Positions 45,925-54,754 of a stretch of 56,292 nt of DNA are shown here, piece by piece. The notes below the pieces were generated by a model that saw only the letters and a program-made list of their open reading frames with translations, searched no databases and had not been told where the DNA came from. The stretch's first letter is position 1; every line of letters starts with the position of its first letter. Source of the stretch: UBA1563 sp041667115 (lineage in GTDB: Bacteria; Bacteroidota; Ignavibacteria; Ignavibacteriales; Ignavibacteriaceae); assembly GCA_041667115.1 (NCBI GenBank), contig JBAYFO010000018.1, positions 1 through 56,292 of the forward strand, in the 5' to 3' direction. Both the position numbers and the translations under genes were made by a program.

Positions 45925-46854
45925 TTATTTTGTTAAACGTTTATTTGTTTCTTGTTTGTCAATTTCAATTTGTTTTATCAACTCTTCTTTGGAGCCGAAT
46001 TTTTTTTCATCACGGATCCGTGAAATAAATTCAATGCGAATCTGTTTTCCGTAAATATCTTCATTAAAGTTCAAAATGTGCACTTCGCTTAAAACGATGG
46101 TCGTTTCTTTGAAAGTTGGACGCAACCCGATATTCATAACTCCATTAAAACTGCCGTCATCCAAAATTACTTTTACAGCATAAACTCCGTTTTTCGGGAC
46201 AACTTTAAGTTCATTTTCAAGTTGAATGTTGGCTGTTGGAAAACCAAGTTCTCTGCCTCGTTTATCACCAACAACAACTTTTCCTGCATATGAATAGTTC
46301 CGGCCGAGCATCAGCGCAGCATTTTCAACATCGCCTTCCGAAAGGGCATTCCTAATTTTAGAACTGCTCACAACGGTTGAGTTTATCGTTACCGCTTCAG
46401 TTTTTTGAACTTCAAAACCGTTTACAGAACCCAATTCACGAATTTTCTGTTCGTCGCCGTCTCTTCCTTTGCCGAAATGGTGGTCATATCCAATCACCAT
46501 CTTTTTTACTCCAATTCCTTCAAGAATGTATTTTCTAAAAAAATCTTCCGAAGTAAGTTGAGAAAATTCTTTGGTGAAAGGAATAACCAGAAGATTATCA
46601 ATTCCCATATTCTCCAATATTTCAACTTTTTCTTGAAATGTTGTAAGCAATTTTAATTGAAAATTTGGTTGAATAACCATTCTCGGATGCGGTTCAAACG
46701 TGATGACGAAACTTCTGCAGCCGTTGTTTTTCGATTTATTTATAAGAACATTAAAAATTTCTTGATGACCTAAATGAACTCCGTCAAAGGTCCCGATTGT
46801 AATTATCGTGTTGTCGTTTTTTTCTATGAGAAATAGGTCGTCATAAACTCTCAT
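45925..46854 (-). CDS. ribF: bifunctional riboflavin kinase / FAD synthetase
   Basis: A 309-residue RibF that makes FMN and FAD. The N-terminal adenylyltransferase part has T-I-G-T-F-D-G-V-H-L-G-H and V-I-G-Y-D-H-H-F-G-K-G-R-D-G; S-S-S-K-I-R-N-A-L follows; the C-terminal kinase part has G-D-K-R-G-R-E-L-G-F-P-T-A-N and G-V-M-N-I-G-x-R-P-T-F. Position between truB and rpsO is the common order in bacteria. Confidence 0.97.
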   Translation of the reverse strand: MRVYDDLFLIEKNDNTIITIGTFDGVHLGHQEIFNVLINKSKNNGCRSFVITFEPHPRMVIQPNFQLKLLTTFQEKVEILENMGIDNLLVIPFTKEFSQLTSEDFFRKYILEGIGVKKMVIGYDHHFGKGRDGDEQKIRELGSVNGFEVQKTEAVTINSTVVSSSKIRNALSEGDVENAALMLGRNYSYAGKVVVGDKRGRELGFPTANIQLENELKVVPKNGVYAVKVILDDGSFNGVMNIGLRPTFKETTIVLSEVHILNFNEDIYGKQIRIEFISRIRDEKKFGSKEELIKQIEIDKQETNKRLTK

Positions 46855-46919
46855 GCATTTTCTTTAGCTTTCAATAAAGTGCAAATATACTCTATTTTGG
46901 GTTGAAAAGGAAATAAGCA

Positions 46920-47645
46920 TCATGCCTCATTCCCGGCAAAATGGAGAGCTTCTTTGCCATATTTTTCTGCAAATTCTTCCACTGTTAACGCATCCGAAAC
47001 AGAAAAATCTCCGATAGCTGTCCTTCTTAAACCGGAAAGGTAAGCGCCGCAGCCAAGTTTTTCTCCAAGATCATTAGCCAACACCCGGATATATGTTCCT
47101 TTTGAACAAGTAATCTCAAAATCAATTTCCGGAAGAGCAATTTTTGTAATTGAAAAATTGTGAACTGTAATACTTCTTGTACTTCGTTCGACAGTTTTTC
47201 CTTTTCGCGCAAGTTCGTACAGTTTTTTACCACCGTAATTTACCGCGGAGTACATAGGAGGAGTTTGTTCAATTTCTCCTTCAAACAGTTTTTTTGCGGT
47301 AAGAATTTCTTCTTCGGTAATTAAGTTGAACGGTTTAATGTCTGTTACTTCTTTTTCCGAGTCCATCGACGCAGTAACACCGCCAAGCGTAATTGTGCCG
47401 GTATAAATTTTTTGCAAATCCTGGAACGTAGAAATTTGTTTGGTTTTTTTTCCGGTACAAATGATAAGCAGTCCTGTAGCTAAAGGATCAAGGGTCCCTG
47501 CGTGACCGATTTTTTTTACGCCGATAATTTGTCTGAGTTTGTGAATCACTTTAAAGGAAGACCAATGCAACGGTTTATCAATTAAAAGCGTTTCCCCTGT
47601 AACAAAATCGACAGTTGAGAAATCACTCGTCTGTTTGGTTATCAT
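46920..47645 (-). CDS. truB: tRNA pseudouridine-55 synthase
   Basis: A 241-residue TruB. L-L-I-D-K-P-L-H-W-S-S-F near 20, the catalytic H-A-G-T-L-D-P-L-A-T-G-L-L with the Asp nucleophile, and Y-S-A-V-N-Y-G-G-K-K-L-Y-E-L-A-R-K-G are present. I place the start at ATG 47645, inside the rbfA 3' end (23-nt overlap), because the family begins shortly before L-L-I-D-K-P; an in-frame ATG at 47675 would add 10 residues. The C-terminus is short and lacks a full PUA domain. Confidence 0.93.
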   Translation of the reverse strand: MITKQTSDFSTVDFVTGETLLIDKPLHWSSFKVIHKLRQIIGVKKIGHAGTLDPLATGLLIICTGKKTKQISTFQDLQKIYTGTITLGGVTASMDSEKEVTDIKPFNLITEEEILTAKKLFEGEIEQTPPMYSAVNYGGKKLYELARKGKTVERSTRSITVHNFSITKIALPEIDFEITCSKGTYIRVLANDLGEKLGCGAYLSGLRRTAIGDFSVSDALTVEEFAEKYGKEALHFAGNEA

Positions 47646-47979
47646 TTTCGTGAATTTTTTTAAGTAACGTATCAATGTGTTCTACATAATCGGCGGAGTC
47701 GTCGAGGAAGAATCTTAATTCCGGCACATAACGCGTGGTCATTCGGGCAGCAAGCTCTGTTCGAAAGAATCCGTGCATCTCTTTAACTTTCGTTAAGGAG
47801 CTTTCCCGTTTGTCGTTTGGAAAAACAGAAAGATAAATCTTCGCGTTTTTCAAATCGGGTGAAACGTCAACTTTGGTCACGGTGACTAATCCTATTGATA
47901 CATCCTGAATTTTATGCAGGAAAATAAGACTAATTTCTTCTTTAATTAATTTCGATATTTTTTGTAATCTAAATGACAT
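47623..47979 (-). CDS. rbfA: ribosome-binding factor A
   Basis: A 118-residue RbfA, a KH-fold protein for 30S maturation and cold adaptation. R-L-Q-K-I-S-K-L-I-K-E-E-I at 4-16, V-T-V-T-K-V-D-V-S-P-D-L-K-N-A-K-I-Y-L-S and R-Y-V-P-E-L-R-F-F-L-D-D-S identify it. It starts 30 nt after infB and overlaps truB. Confidence 0.95.
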   Translation of the reverse strand: MSFRLQKISKLIKEEISLIFLHKIQDVSIGLVTVTKVDVSPDLKNAKIYLSVFPNDKRESSLTKVKEMHGFFRTELAARMTTRYVPELRFFLDDSADYVEHIDTLLKKIHENDNQTDE

Positions 47980-48009
47980 ATTCTTCCAAACTATCCGACC
48001 GTTTCCGGT

Positions 48010-50652
48010 TTAGATAAATTTCTTCTTCGTTTCAATCATTTTGTAGGCTTCGATAATATCGCCTGCCTTCAGATCATTATAGTTTGCAAGGCTGATACCG
48101 CATTCAAAACCGGCATCAACATCACGAACATCATCTTTAAATCGTTTCAGTGTTAGGATATCGCCTTCAAAAATTACGATTCCGTCTCTAATCAATCTAA
48201 TTTTATTGTTCCGTTGAATTTTTCCTTCCTGTACGCGGCATCCGGCAACAGTTCCAATTTTAGAAATTTTAAATACTTCTCGTATTTCAACTGTAGCAGT
48301 AACTTCTTCAGAAATAACCGGGGAAAGCAATCCTTCAAGAGCCAATTTCACTTCGTTGATCGCGTCGTAAATGATGCTGTACAAACGGATATCAACTTTT
48401 TGATTCTCTGCTAATTTTCGTGCATTTAAATTCGGACGAACATGAAATCCGATAATGATGGCGTTTGAAGCGGCTGCAAGAAGCACATCGCCTTCGGATA
48501 TTGCACCAACACCGCGATGAATAACTTTTACAAGAACTTCTTCGCGCGAAAGTTTCATTAACGAATCAGCCAAAGCTTCAACCGAACCATCCACATCACC
48601 TTTAACAATAATCGGAAGTTCTTTTACACCACCAATGCTTATCTGATGTGAGATTTCATCAAGGGTTAAATGATGAACCTGTTTTTGATCTTGTTCTCGT
48701 TTTAACTGCTGGCGTTTAATTGAAATTTCTTTCGCGGCGCGTTCACTTTCAACCGAAATAAAAAGATCACCGGCTTGAGGTGCACCTTCTATTCCAATTA
48801 CCAGAACCGGAGTTGAAGGAGTAGCTTCTTGCACTTTTCTGTTTCGTTCATCAAACATTGCTCTAACACGGCCGTGATGAATTCCGGCAACAAACGGATC
48901 ACCGATCTTCAACGTTCCTTTTTGAACCAATACTGTCGCGGTAATTCCGCGTCCCTTATCAAGTTCGGATTCAATGATTACACCACGCGCTGCACGGTTT
49001 GGATTAGCTTTCAGATCGAGCATTTCTGATTCGAGTAAAATCTTTTCGAGTAAAACATCAACGTTTTTCCCGGTCTTAGCGGAGAGTTCAACGCATTGAT
49101 ATTTACCGCCCCAATCTTCAACTAAAATTTTTCTGTCGGCTAATTGCTGTTTAATTTTTTCGGCATTAGCTCCCGGCTTATCAATTTTATTGATAGCGAC
49201 GATCATAGAAACATTAGCAGCCTGCGCATGGTTAATAGCTTCAATCGTTTGAGGCATTACCGCATCATCAGCCGAAACAACAAGCACTACAATATCGGTA
49301 ACTTGAGCCCCGCGTGCACGCATCGCTGTAAAAGCTTCGTGACCCGGAGTATCCAAAAACGCAATTGTCTTTCCGTTCCCGACATCAACTTTATATGCAC
49401 CAATGTGCTGGGTAATTCCGCCGGCTTCGCCCGCAACCACATTTTCTCTTCTTATATAATCAAGCAACGAGGTTTTTCCGTGATCCACGTGTCCCATAAT
49501 TGTAACAACCGGTGGACGGAAAAGCAACGTTTCTTCCTTGTCCGGAGTATCTTCCAAAATTTCTGAAGTGAACTCTTTTGCAATTTCTACTTCAAAGCCG
49601 AACTCATCTGCAACAAGAGTAATATTATCAATTTCCAAACGCTGATTGATAGAAACCATCAATCCGAGCGAAATACATTTTGAAATAACATCGCCAACGG
49701 GAACTCCCATCAAGTTGGCAAGTTCACTTACCGCAATAAATTCCGTCACTTTGATTTTATTTTTATCAAGCGCAATAGTTTCTTGCTTTTTAATTTCCAG
49801 TTCTTCGCGTTCTCTTTTCTTTTTCTTTCTGCTCAACGCTCTACCCGAAGCGCCTGCATCATCCATGCTGAGTAAAGTTTTACGAATAGTATCTTTTACT
49901 TCCTTATCATCGATCTCGAATTTCTTAACTTTTTTAACTTTCTTTGCAACGATATTTTCTTCAGGGGCAACTTCGCCTTTCTTTTTAGGCTTCGGTTTCT
50001 TTTTCTTCTTTTTGATCGTTGTTTGTTCCGCTTCTTTTTTCTGAGCTTCATCTTGCGCGGGAGTAATTTCTTTTCCGGTTTTCAAATCCATTTTACCAAG
50101 AACAGTTAATCCTCTTTTCTTAACTGTTTCTTCAACCTTTACTTCAGGCTTTGACAAATGTTTTGGAGCAGCAGGGGCATGGGCGTGGACATGTTCAACT
50201 TTTGGCTCTTCTTTTACCTCGGCAGGAACTATTGGTTCCGGAACTGCTTCTTCTATTAATTGTTCTTTTACCTCCGGTACACTTGGAGTTTCAATTTCAA
50301 CGGGTTTTTCTTCTCTAACCGGTTCATGTACTTTTACCGGTTCAGGTGGAGGAAGTTCTTCAGGATGCTTTGGAAGAGGTTCTTCTTCGATCTTTACTTC
50401 TTTTTCTTTATGAGCTTTATCGCTCATTTTTTTAGAAAATTCGGCAAGTTTTTTATGATGCTTCTCGGCTTTTTCCAAATCCTTTTTAAAATGATTCTGG
50501 ATATCCGTCATCATCTCGTCGGTAACGATTGAGTTGTGGGTTTTTACAGCATACCCTTTTTTCTTCAGAAATTCAACGATTACTTCCGCTGCAAGATTAT
50601 ACTCTGCCGCAAGTTTTGAAACCCGAATTTTTTTACTTTTTTCATCTTCCAT
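48010..50652 (-). CDS. infB: translation initiation factor IF-2
   Basis: An 880-residue IF-2. An N-terminal IF2_N helical module (about 8-60) precedes a long Lys/Glu/Pro-rich linker (about 60-290) with basic patches, then a second IF2_N-like segment and the GTPase domain from about 384, with G-H-V-D-H-G-K-T, D-T-P-G-H-E-A-F and N-K-I-D-K-P; beta-barrel domains follow. It places initiator tRNA on the 30S subunit. 22 nt after nusA. Confidence 0.98.
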   Translation of the reverse strand: MEDEKSKKIRVSKLAAEYNLAAEVIVEFLKKKGYAVKTHNSIVTDEMMTDIQNHFKKDLEKAEKHHKKLAEFSKKMSDKAHKEKEVKIEEEPLPKHPEELPPPEPVKVHEPVREEKPVEIETPSVPEVKEQLIEEAVPEPIVPAEVKEEPKVEHVHAHAPAAPKHLSKPEVKVEETVKKRGLTVLGKMDLKTGKEITPAQDEAQKKEAEQTTIKKKKKKPKPKKKGEVAPEENIVAKKVKKVKKFEIDDKEVKDTIRKTLLSMDDAGASGRALSRKKKKREREELEIKKQETIALDKNKIKVTEFIAVSELANLMGVPVGDVISKCISLGLMVSINQRLEIDNITLVADEFGFEVEIAKEFTSEILEDTPDKEETLLFRPPVVTIMGHVDHGKTSLLDYIRRENVVAGEAGGITQHIGAYKVDVGNGKTIAFLDTPGHEAFTAMRARGAQVTDIVVLVVSADDAVMPQTIEAINHAQAANVSMIVAINKIDKPGANAEKIKQQLADRKILVEDWGGKYQCVELSAKTGKNVDVLLEKILLESEMLDLKANPNRAARGVIIESELDKGRGITATVLVQKGTLKIGDPFVAGIHHGRVRAMFDERNRKVQEATPSTPVLVIGIEGAPQAGDLFISVESERAAKEISIKRQQLKREQDQKQVHHLTLDEISHQISIGGVKELPIIVKGDVDGSVEALADSLMKLSREEVLVKVIHRGVGAISEGDVLLAAASNAIIIGFHVRPNLNARKLAENQKVDIRLYSIIYDAINEVKLALEGLLSPVISEEVTATVEIREVFKISKIGTVAGCRVQEGKIQRNNKIRLIRDGIVIFEGDILTLKRFKDDVRDVDAGFECGISLANYNDLKAGDIIEAYKMIETKKKFI

Positions 50653-50674
50653 GGAACGAATAACCTGTATTTAA

Positions 50675-51919
50675 CTACTCTTCTTCAAATTGTGATTTAA
50701 TGATCTCGATGATTTCTTTAGCTTTTTCTTCGCTGATCTCATGAATATCTTTCAACTTTTCTTCTCCGGCTTGAAGCACTTCAACTGCCGTATCGAAACG
50801 GTTGTTTATCAATATTTGATAAACTTCTTCGCTTAGTTCTTCACGAAGATCAATTAATTCAATGTCATCCTCATACTCTTCAAGAGGTTTTTCTTCGCGG
50901 ATCAAATCAATTTGATACCCGGTAAGCTTCATTGCCAAACGGATATTAACGCCGTTTCTTCCTACAATTAACGATGCTTGATCGTTATCTGCAAAAACCG
51001 TTACTCTGTTTTCTTGCTGATTAATTTCAATCTTTTTCAATTTTCCCGGAGCTAAAGCGCGCTGAATTTGTACTTCCGGATCATCGGAATAATTAATCAC
51101 ATCGATATTCTCGTTATGTAATTCTCTTACGATCGCGTGGATACGAACACCTTTCATTCCAACGCAAGCGCCAACGGCATCTATTCTTTTATCTTGAGAT
51201 TCAACAAAAACTTTTGCTCTTTCGCCGGGTTCGCGAGCAATTCCTTTAATATCAATAATGCCGTCATAGATTTCAGGGATTTCAATTTCAAATAATCTGC
51301 GAAGGAACAAATTGTCTGCACGAGAAATGATTATTTGCGGTCCGCTGGTTGTTTTTTTAACTTCTTTTACAATAGCGCGAACGGTTTCTCCTTTGCGGTA
51401 ACGTTCAAAGGGAATTTGCTCGTTGCGCGGCATTAACAGTTCGTTCTTGTTATGGTTAACGAGGATATCGCTTTTTCTAATTTGATAAATATCGCCGATA
51501 ACGATTTCTCCGAGAAGTTCTTTATACTCATTATAGATGATATCTTTTTCCAGCTCACGAATGCGTTGATTAAGACTCTGTTTTGCGAAATTGATTAACC
51601 TTCTTCCAAATGATTCAAGTTTAAGGCGCTCAACATAATCTTCACCAATATCCAATTCGTCTTCGTTTCCGCGTTGATTTACTTCTTCCAAACTGATTTG
51701 ATGTACCGGGTCTTCGACCACTTCAACAATTTCGCGGTTTAAATAAATTTCGATATCGCCTCTATCCATATTGGTTACGATGTCGAAATTAACATCTTCA
51801 CCATATTTTTTCTGAACTAAAAGTCCAAAAATTTCAGAAATGATACCGATAAGAATATCTTTATCAACTCCTTTTTCTCTTACCATTTGCGAGAATGATT
51901 CTACTATTTCTGCATTCAT
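50675..51919 (-). CDS. nusA: transcription elongation/termination factor NusA
   Basis: A 414-residue NusA. N-terminal RNA-polymerase-binding domain (about 1-130), S1 domain (about 135-200), two KH domains (about 205-345, with V-G-A-C-V-G-M-K-G-V-R and I-V-G-R-N-G-V-N-I) and a C-terminal helix-hairpin-helix-like extension (about 360-410). It controls pausing and termination. 15 nt after rimP. A terminator-like hairpin immediately before rimP would be a natural target for NusA feedback, as is known for nusA operons in other bacteria. Confidence 0.97.
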   Translation of the reverse strand: MNAEIVESFSQMVREKGVDKDILIGIISEIFGLLVQKKYGEDVNFDIVTNMDRGDIEIYLNREIVEVVEDPVHQISLEEVNQRGNEDELDIGEDYVERLKLESFGRRLINFAKQSLNQRIRELEKDIIYNEYKELLGEIVIGDIYQIRKSDILVNHNKNELLMPRNEQIPFERYRKGETVRAIVKEVKKTTSGPQIIISRADNLFLRRLFEIEIPEIYDGIIDIKGIAREPGERAKVFVESQDKRIDAVGACVGMKGVRIHAIVRELHNENIDVINYSDDPEVQIQRALAPGKLKKIEINQQENRVTVFADNDQASLIVGRNGVNIRLAMKLTGYQIDLIREEKPLEEYEDDIELIDLREELSEEVYQILINNRFDTAVEVLQAGEEKLKDIHEISEEKAKEIIEIIKSQFEEE

Positions 51920-51934
51920 TTTACAAGATCTCCG

Positions 51935-52393
51935 TCATGGAAAACTAATAATTACTTTTGCTTTTTTAATTGTGTTATAAGGAACGAGTGTTTCTTCTTT
52001 TTGAATCAGAAAGAAAAGGTTTTCTCCCTCAATTTTCAGAAGTTTACCTGTAACTTTTTTACTTGTTCCCTGCTCTTCTGCAAGCTGTAGATCGAAACTG
52101 CGGTTGATATGTTTTAAATATTGCTGAAGAAATTTAAGCGGTCTATCTACACCTGGAGAAGAGACTTCAAGCCGGTATGCCGAGTCAATAAGATTTTCGG
52201 CTTCAATCAGGTCGTTTATTTCACGGCTAATTTTAGCGCAATCTTCAACCGAAACACTTTTTTCTCCATCGATATAAATTTCTATAACAATAGAATTATT
52301 AAAACCACGGAAAAGGAAATCGACTAACAGCAGGCCGTTCCGGTCTGTTACTTCTTGGGTTATGTTTACTATTTTTTTTTCTAATAACTGCAT
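51935..52393 (-). CDS. rimP: ribosome maturation factor RimP
   Basis: A 152-residue RimP for 30S subunit assembly. L-L-V-D-F-L-F near 21, V-S-V-E-D-C-A-K-I-S-R-E-I near 48 and L-E-V-S-S-P-G-V-D-R-P-L are diagnostic. It opens the rimP-nusA-infB cluster. The ATG is preceded only by T-rich sequence (TTTTTGTTTGT) and no Shine-Dalgarno; a GC-rich hairpin ends 11 nt before the start. Confidence 0.94.
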   Translation of the reverse strand: MQLLEKKIVNITQEVTDRNGLLLVDFLFRGFNNSIVIEIYIDGEKSVSVEDCAKISREINDLIEAENLIDSAYRLEVSSPGVDRPLKFLQQYLKHINRSFDLQLAEEQGTSKKVTGKLLKIEGENLFFLIQKEETLVPYNTIKKAKVIISFP

Positions 52394-52404
52394 ACAAACA
52401 AAAA

Positions 52405-52421
52405 TCGCCCGATACGGGCGA
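52405..52421 (-). terminator. terminator-like hairpin directly before rimP
   Basis: TCGCCCG (52405-52411) and CGGGCGA (52415-52421) pair perfectly around ATA, and on the minus strand TTTTTGTTTGT follows and runs straight into the rimP ATG. It can end the upstream four-gene operon (stop at 52541) or act as an attenuator in the rimP-nusA leader. Confidence 0.8.
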
Positions 52422-52540
52422 AAAATTACTAAGCAAAGTTAGCACTTATTTTAAGAATTAGCAAGGGATTAAAAACTTAGCTTTGGTGCTAAAAAGCAGA
52501 TTTTGATCAAAATAAATTTTCAGACCGAACACACTTTCAG

Positions 52541-53155
52541 TTACAACCGCTCCATTTCAATAATTTTCAGACGAAGTTCTCCCCGGTTTTTTGCATTATA
52601 CTGCTTAAAAAGTTCCGTTAACAATTTTTCTACATATTTTTCCGAAATCGTTAACTCAATTGCAATTTCTTTATTTGTTGCCCCTTCTCTTATCTTTTCG
52701 ATGATCTTATCCTTCAGATCAGAACTTTGATTTCCTTCTTTTGCTAATAGGGGCGTTAGATATTTTCGTGTTTGAAGTTGTTTCAACCCGGCAACTTCAT
52801 CAAGTTTATCTAAAACCCCTTCCGGATTTTCTTTCTCTTTTAGAAGATAAGCATCAACAAATGGATGTAAAGCCTCAAAAAGAAATTTTTCATTCCGGCT
52901 GGTTAGCACAATAATTTTAACGTCAGCGTCAAATCTGCGAATTTCTTTTATTGCTTCCCCTCCGGTAAGAACCGGCATTTTCAAATCTGCTATAATAATA
53001 TCGGGAGAAAGCTGCTTCCAGAGTTTTAGCAATTCAACTCCGTTAGTTGCTTCGCCTACAACTTCATACACCTCAGCCCGCTCTCTTTCAATATCTCTTT
53101 TAAGATAAAAGCGGTGAAGTTGCTCGTCTTCAGCTATGAGGATTTTTTTCTTCAT
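52541..53155 (-). CDS. response regulator, receiver plus LuxR-like helix-turn-helix
   Basis: A 204-residue regulator. The receiver (about 3-122) has E-D-E at 9-11, acceptor Asp57 and Lys104-106 region. The C-terminal segment (about 140-200, G-A-T-N-K-E-I-A-I-E-L-x-I-S-E-K-Y-V-E-K-L-L) matches a LuxR/NarL helix-turn-helix, although the usual upstream L-T-x-R-E is replaced by D-L-K-D-K-I. It overlaps the 69-residue gene by 26 nt. No histidine kinase is encoded in the operon, so the phosphodonor is unknown. Confidence 0.88.
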   Translation of the reverse strand: MKKKILIAEDEQLHRFYLKRDIERERAEVYEVVGEATNGVELLKLWKQLSPDIIIADLKMPVLTGGEAIKEIRRFDADVKIIVLTSRNEKFLFEALHPFVDAYLLKEKENPEGVLDKLDEVAGLKQLQTRKYLTPLLAKEGNQSSDLKDKIIEKIREGATNKEIAIELTISEKYVEKLLTELFKQYNAKNRGELRLKIIEMERL

Positions 53156-53339
53156 TTTCCAATTCTCGCTGTAAGAGCATAGTATTTAGTTGATTTTTTA
53201 GATCATGAATTTCATCGCGCCGTTTGCGGTCTCGAATGATGAAATAGAAAAGAAGCATTATCAACACCGAAATAATAATTACGGCAAGTGTGATAAAACT
53301 TAAATTTGAGCCAATAGTTTCCTGTGTCTGCAATAACAT
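53130..53339 (-). CDS. small single-TM protein with a coiled-coil tail
   Basis: A 69-residue protein. Residues about 13-35 form one strong TM helix, followed by a basic R-D-R-K-R-R anchor and a charged helix D-L-K-N-Q-L-N-T-M-L-L-Q-R-E-L-E. This resembles the membrane-plus-linker part of a sensor kinase that stops before any HisKA domain. It overlaps the response-regulator start by 26 nt, so the two are translationally linked. It may be an intact small partner or a truncated kinase; the sequence shows no decayed kinase downstream. Confidence 0.6.
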   Translation of the reverse strand: MLLQTQETIGSNLSFITLAVIIISVLIMLLFYFIIRDRKRRDEIHDLKNQLNTMLLQRELENEEKNPHS

Positions 53340-53438
53340 ATCAAAAATTCCGAAAAAAAAATTACACCAACTTATAAGAAAAAGAGAAATAAAAACTTAC
53401 AACAACAATAATAACACCTGCCGCTTGTAAAAGAAAAA

Positions 53439-54083
53439 CTAACCGAGCGCTTCCGCCAATATTTTTTTGCGCCAGTAATAACTAATCATCGACTCTATAA
53501 ATAAGGAATTAAGACAAATCACCGACACATACCCAACGTTAAACGGAAGTATAACGGTGAAGAAATTGTAAAGTAAGTACATCAGCGCCGTTATGCTGGA
53601 ATAAATAAAAATCCCGGCTGCAATATAAAACCGGTCGTCCCTATAAAACGGGACAAAATTTTTAGTGGTAATTTCAACAAGTAACCGGGCAGAAAACAAG
53701 AACAAATAAAAATTTTGCAAACTTGCACTATAAGTTGCGAATTTGGAAAAAGGAGTAATGATAAAATTATCTATTAGAACAAAAACGCCAATTAGTAAAC
53801 CCGAAATTAACCAATAGCGTTTATACCGTGTTTCCCATTGGTAAAGGATAAAAAAGAAAAAGAAAAATTCAACCGAAAAATAAACATGCGCCAAGCCGAT
53901 ATTATTAATTTTGTGCCAATAAGTTGTTTGCACTACTATTTCAGAAAGAACAGAAAAAGCAATGAAATACACAAATATTCTTTTTTCTTTCCCTATTTCA
54001 ATTTTTTTTATAAGAAAGGGAAAAAGAGATAAAAAAAGTATTGCAGTTGAAATTAGGCCTAGATACTGAAGAAAATATTTCAT
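53439..54083 (-). CDS. polytopic membrane protein of unknown function
   Basis: A 214-residue protein with about seven hydrophobic helices (starting at about 7, 35, 68, 93, 124, 156 and 180) and short Tyr/Arg/Lys-rich loops. No family recognised. The number of helices and its place between a small protein gene and a regulator gene make a membrane sensor plausible. It lies 12 nt after the 127-residue gene; 99 nt separate it from the 69-residue gene. Confidence 0.7.
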   Translation of the reverse strand: MKYFLQYLGLISTAILFLSLFPFLIKKIEIGKEKRIFVYFIAFSVLSEIVVQTTYWHKINNIGLAHVYFSVEFFFFFFILYQWETRYKRYWLISGLLIGVFVLIDNFIITPFSKFATYSASLQNFYLFLFSARLLVEITTKNFVPFYRDDRFYIAAGIFIYSSITALMYLLYNFFTVILPFNVGYVSVICLNSLFIESMISYYWRKKILAEALG

Positions 54084-54095
54084 TGTGTTTTTTTG

Positions 54096-54479
54096 TTAGC
54101 TGCAGTAAGGTGGGCATAGCAGTGCAAATTCTAAAATAAATTCTCCGTTTTTTAAATCAACTACATCACTTCTAACTTCAACAACCATAACTTCTTCTTT
54201 TCCTAGAGTTAATAACTCATTAACTTTTGAAACACTATAAACATGAAAAACAAGGTCTTGGGACGGCGCTTTGGTATTCAAGGAGAGAATTACTCTTCCG
54301 GAACCAGCAACAAAAAGCTCGTCATTTTCTTCAGCAAACATTATTAACTGCCCTGCATTTTGGCTGTAAGAGAGCAACTCCTCTGAACTCAACTTATATG
54401 AAGAAATAATTTCTCCGAAGAGATTTTCTCCCTCTGTGGCGGAAATTATTTTTCCATACTCATTTGTATTTTGCGCCAT
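54096..54479 (-). CDS. 127-residue protein with Cys-Pro-Pro-Tyr-Cys-Ser C-terminus
   Basis: I do not recognise this protein. It has no signal peptide or TM helix. The acidic N-terminal half (E-G-E-N-L-F-G-E, S-S-E-E-L-L) is followed by beta-like segments (V-I-L-S-L, L-V-F-H-V-Y-S-V, M-V-V-E-V). Its only two cysteines sit in the last six residues, C-P-P-Y-C-S, with no other Cys in the chain. Such a tail could bind metal, form a disulfide or be modified. First gene of the four-gene operon. Confidence 0.6.
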   Translation of the reverse strand: MAQNTNEYGKIISATEGENLFGEIISSYKLSSEELLSYSQNAGQLIMFAEENDELFVAGSGRVILSLNTKAPSQDLVFHVYSVSKVNELLTLGKEEVMVVEVRSDVVDLKNGEFILEFALLCPPYCS

Positions 54480-54547
54480 TTTAAACTCTAAAATAGTCTC
54501 AGTGTAAAATAATAAAGATTTTGCGATAAAAATAAACTTTTACGGAT

Positions 54548-54646
54548 TTTATTACTAATTCAGTAGGAGGTTCCCTACTAGTTTGTAGGGGGTTCCCTAC
54601 TAATTTGTAGGGGATTCCCTACTAATTTGTAGGGGGTTCCCTACTG
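54548..54646. repeat. 22-bp tandem array of palindromes
   Basis: Three exact 22-bp steps with palindromic cores (C-C-C-T-A-C, 6-nt spacer, G-T-A-G-G-G) at 54573, 54595 and 54617, a half core at 54639 and a degenerate unit at about 54552-54568. The array is bounded by CAGTAGG (54561-54567) and its complement CCTACTG (54640-54646). Each unit can form a 6-bp hairpin. It lies 70-170 bp upstream of the 54479 start codon. Confidence 0.9.
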
Positions 54647-54754
54647 TTTTTTGTCGTTTAAATAGCTTTTATTTGTGCAACAATTTATTGTTCACTTGTA
54701 TAAGTGGGCGTGGGAGAAAAAAAATATGCAAGCTTTAAATTGGAATAGTGGTAA

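Noticed and set aside
54548..54646. CRISPR array or replication iterons
   Set aside because: Units abut without spacers, and no replication-initiator gene or DnaA-box cluster is nearby; operator or RNA hairpins fit better.
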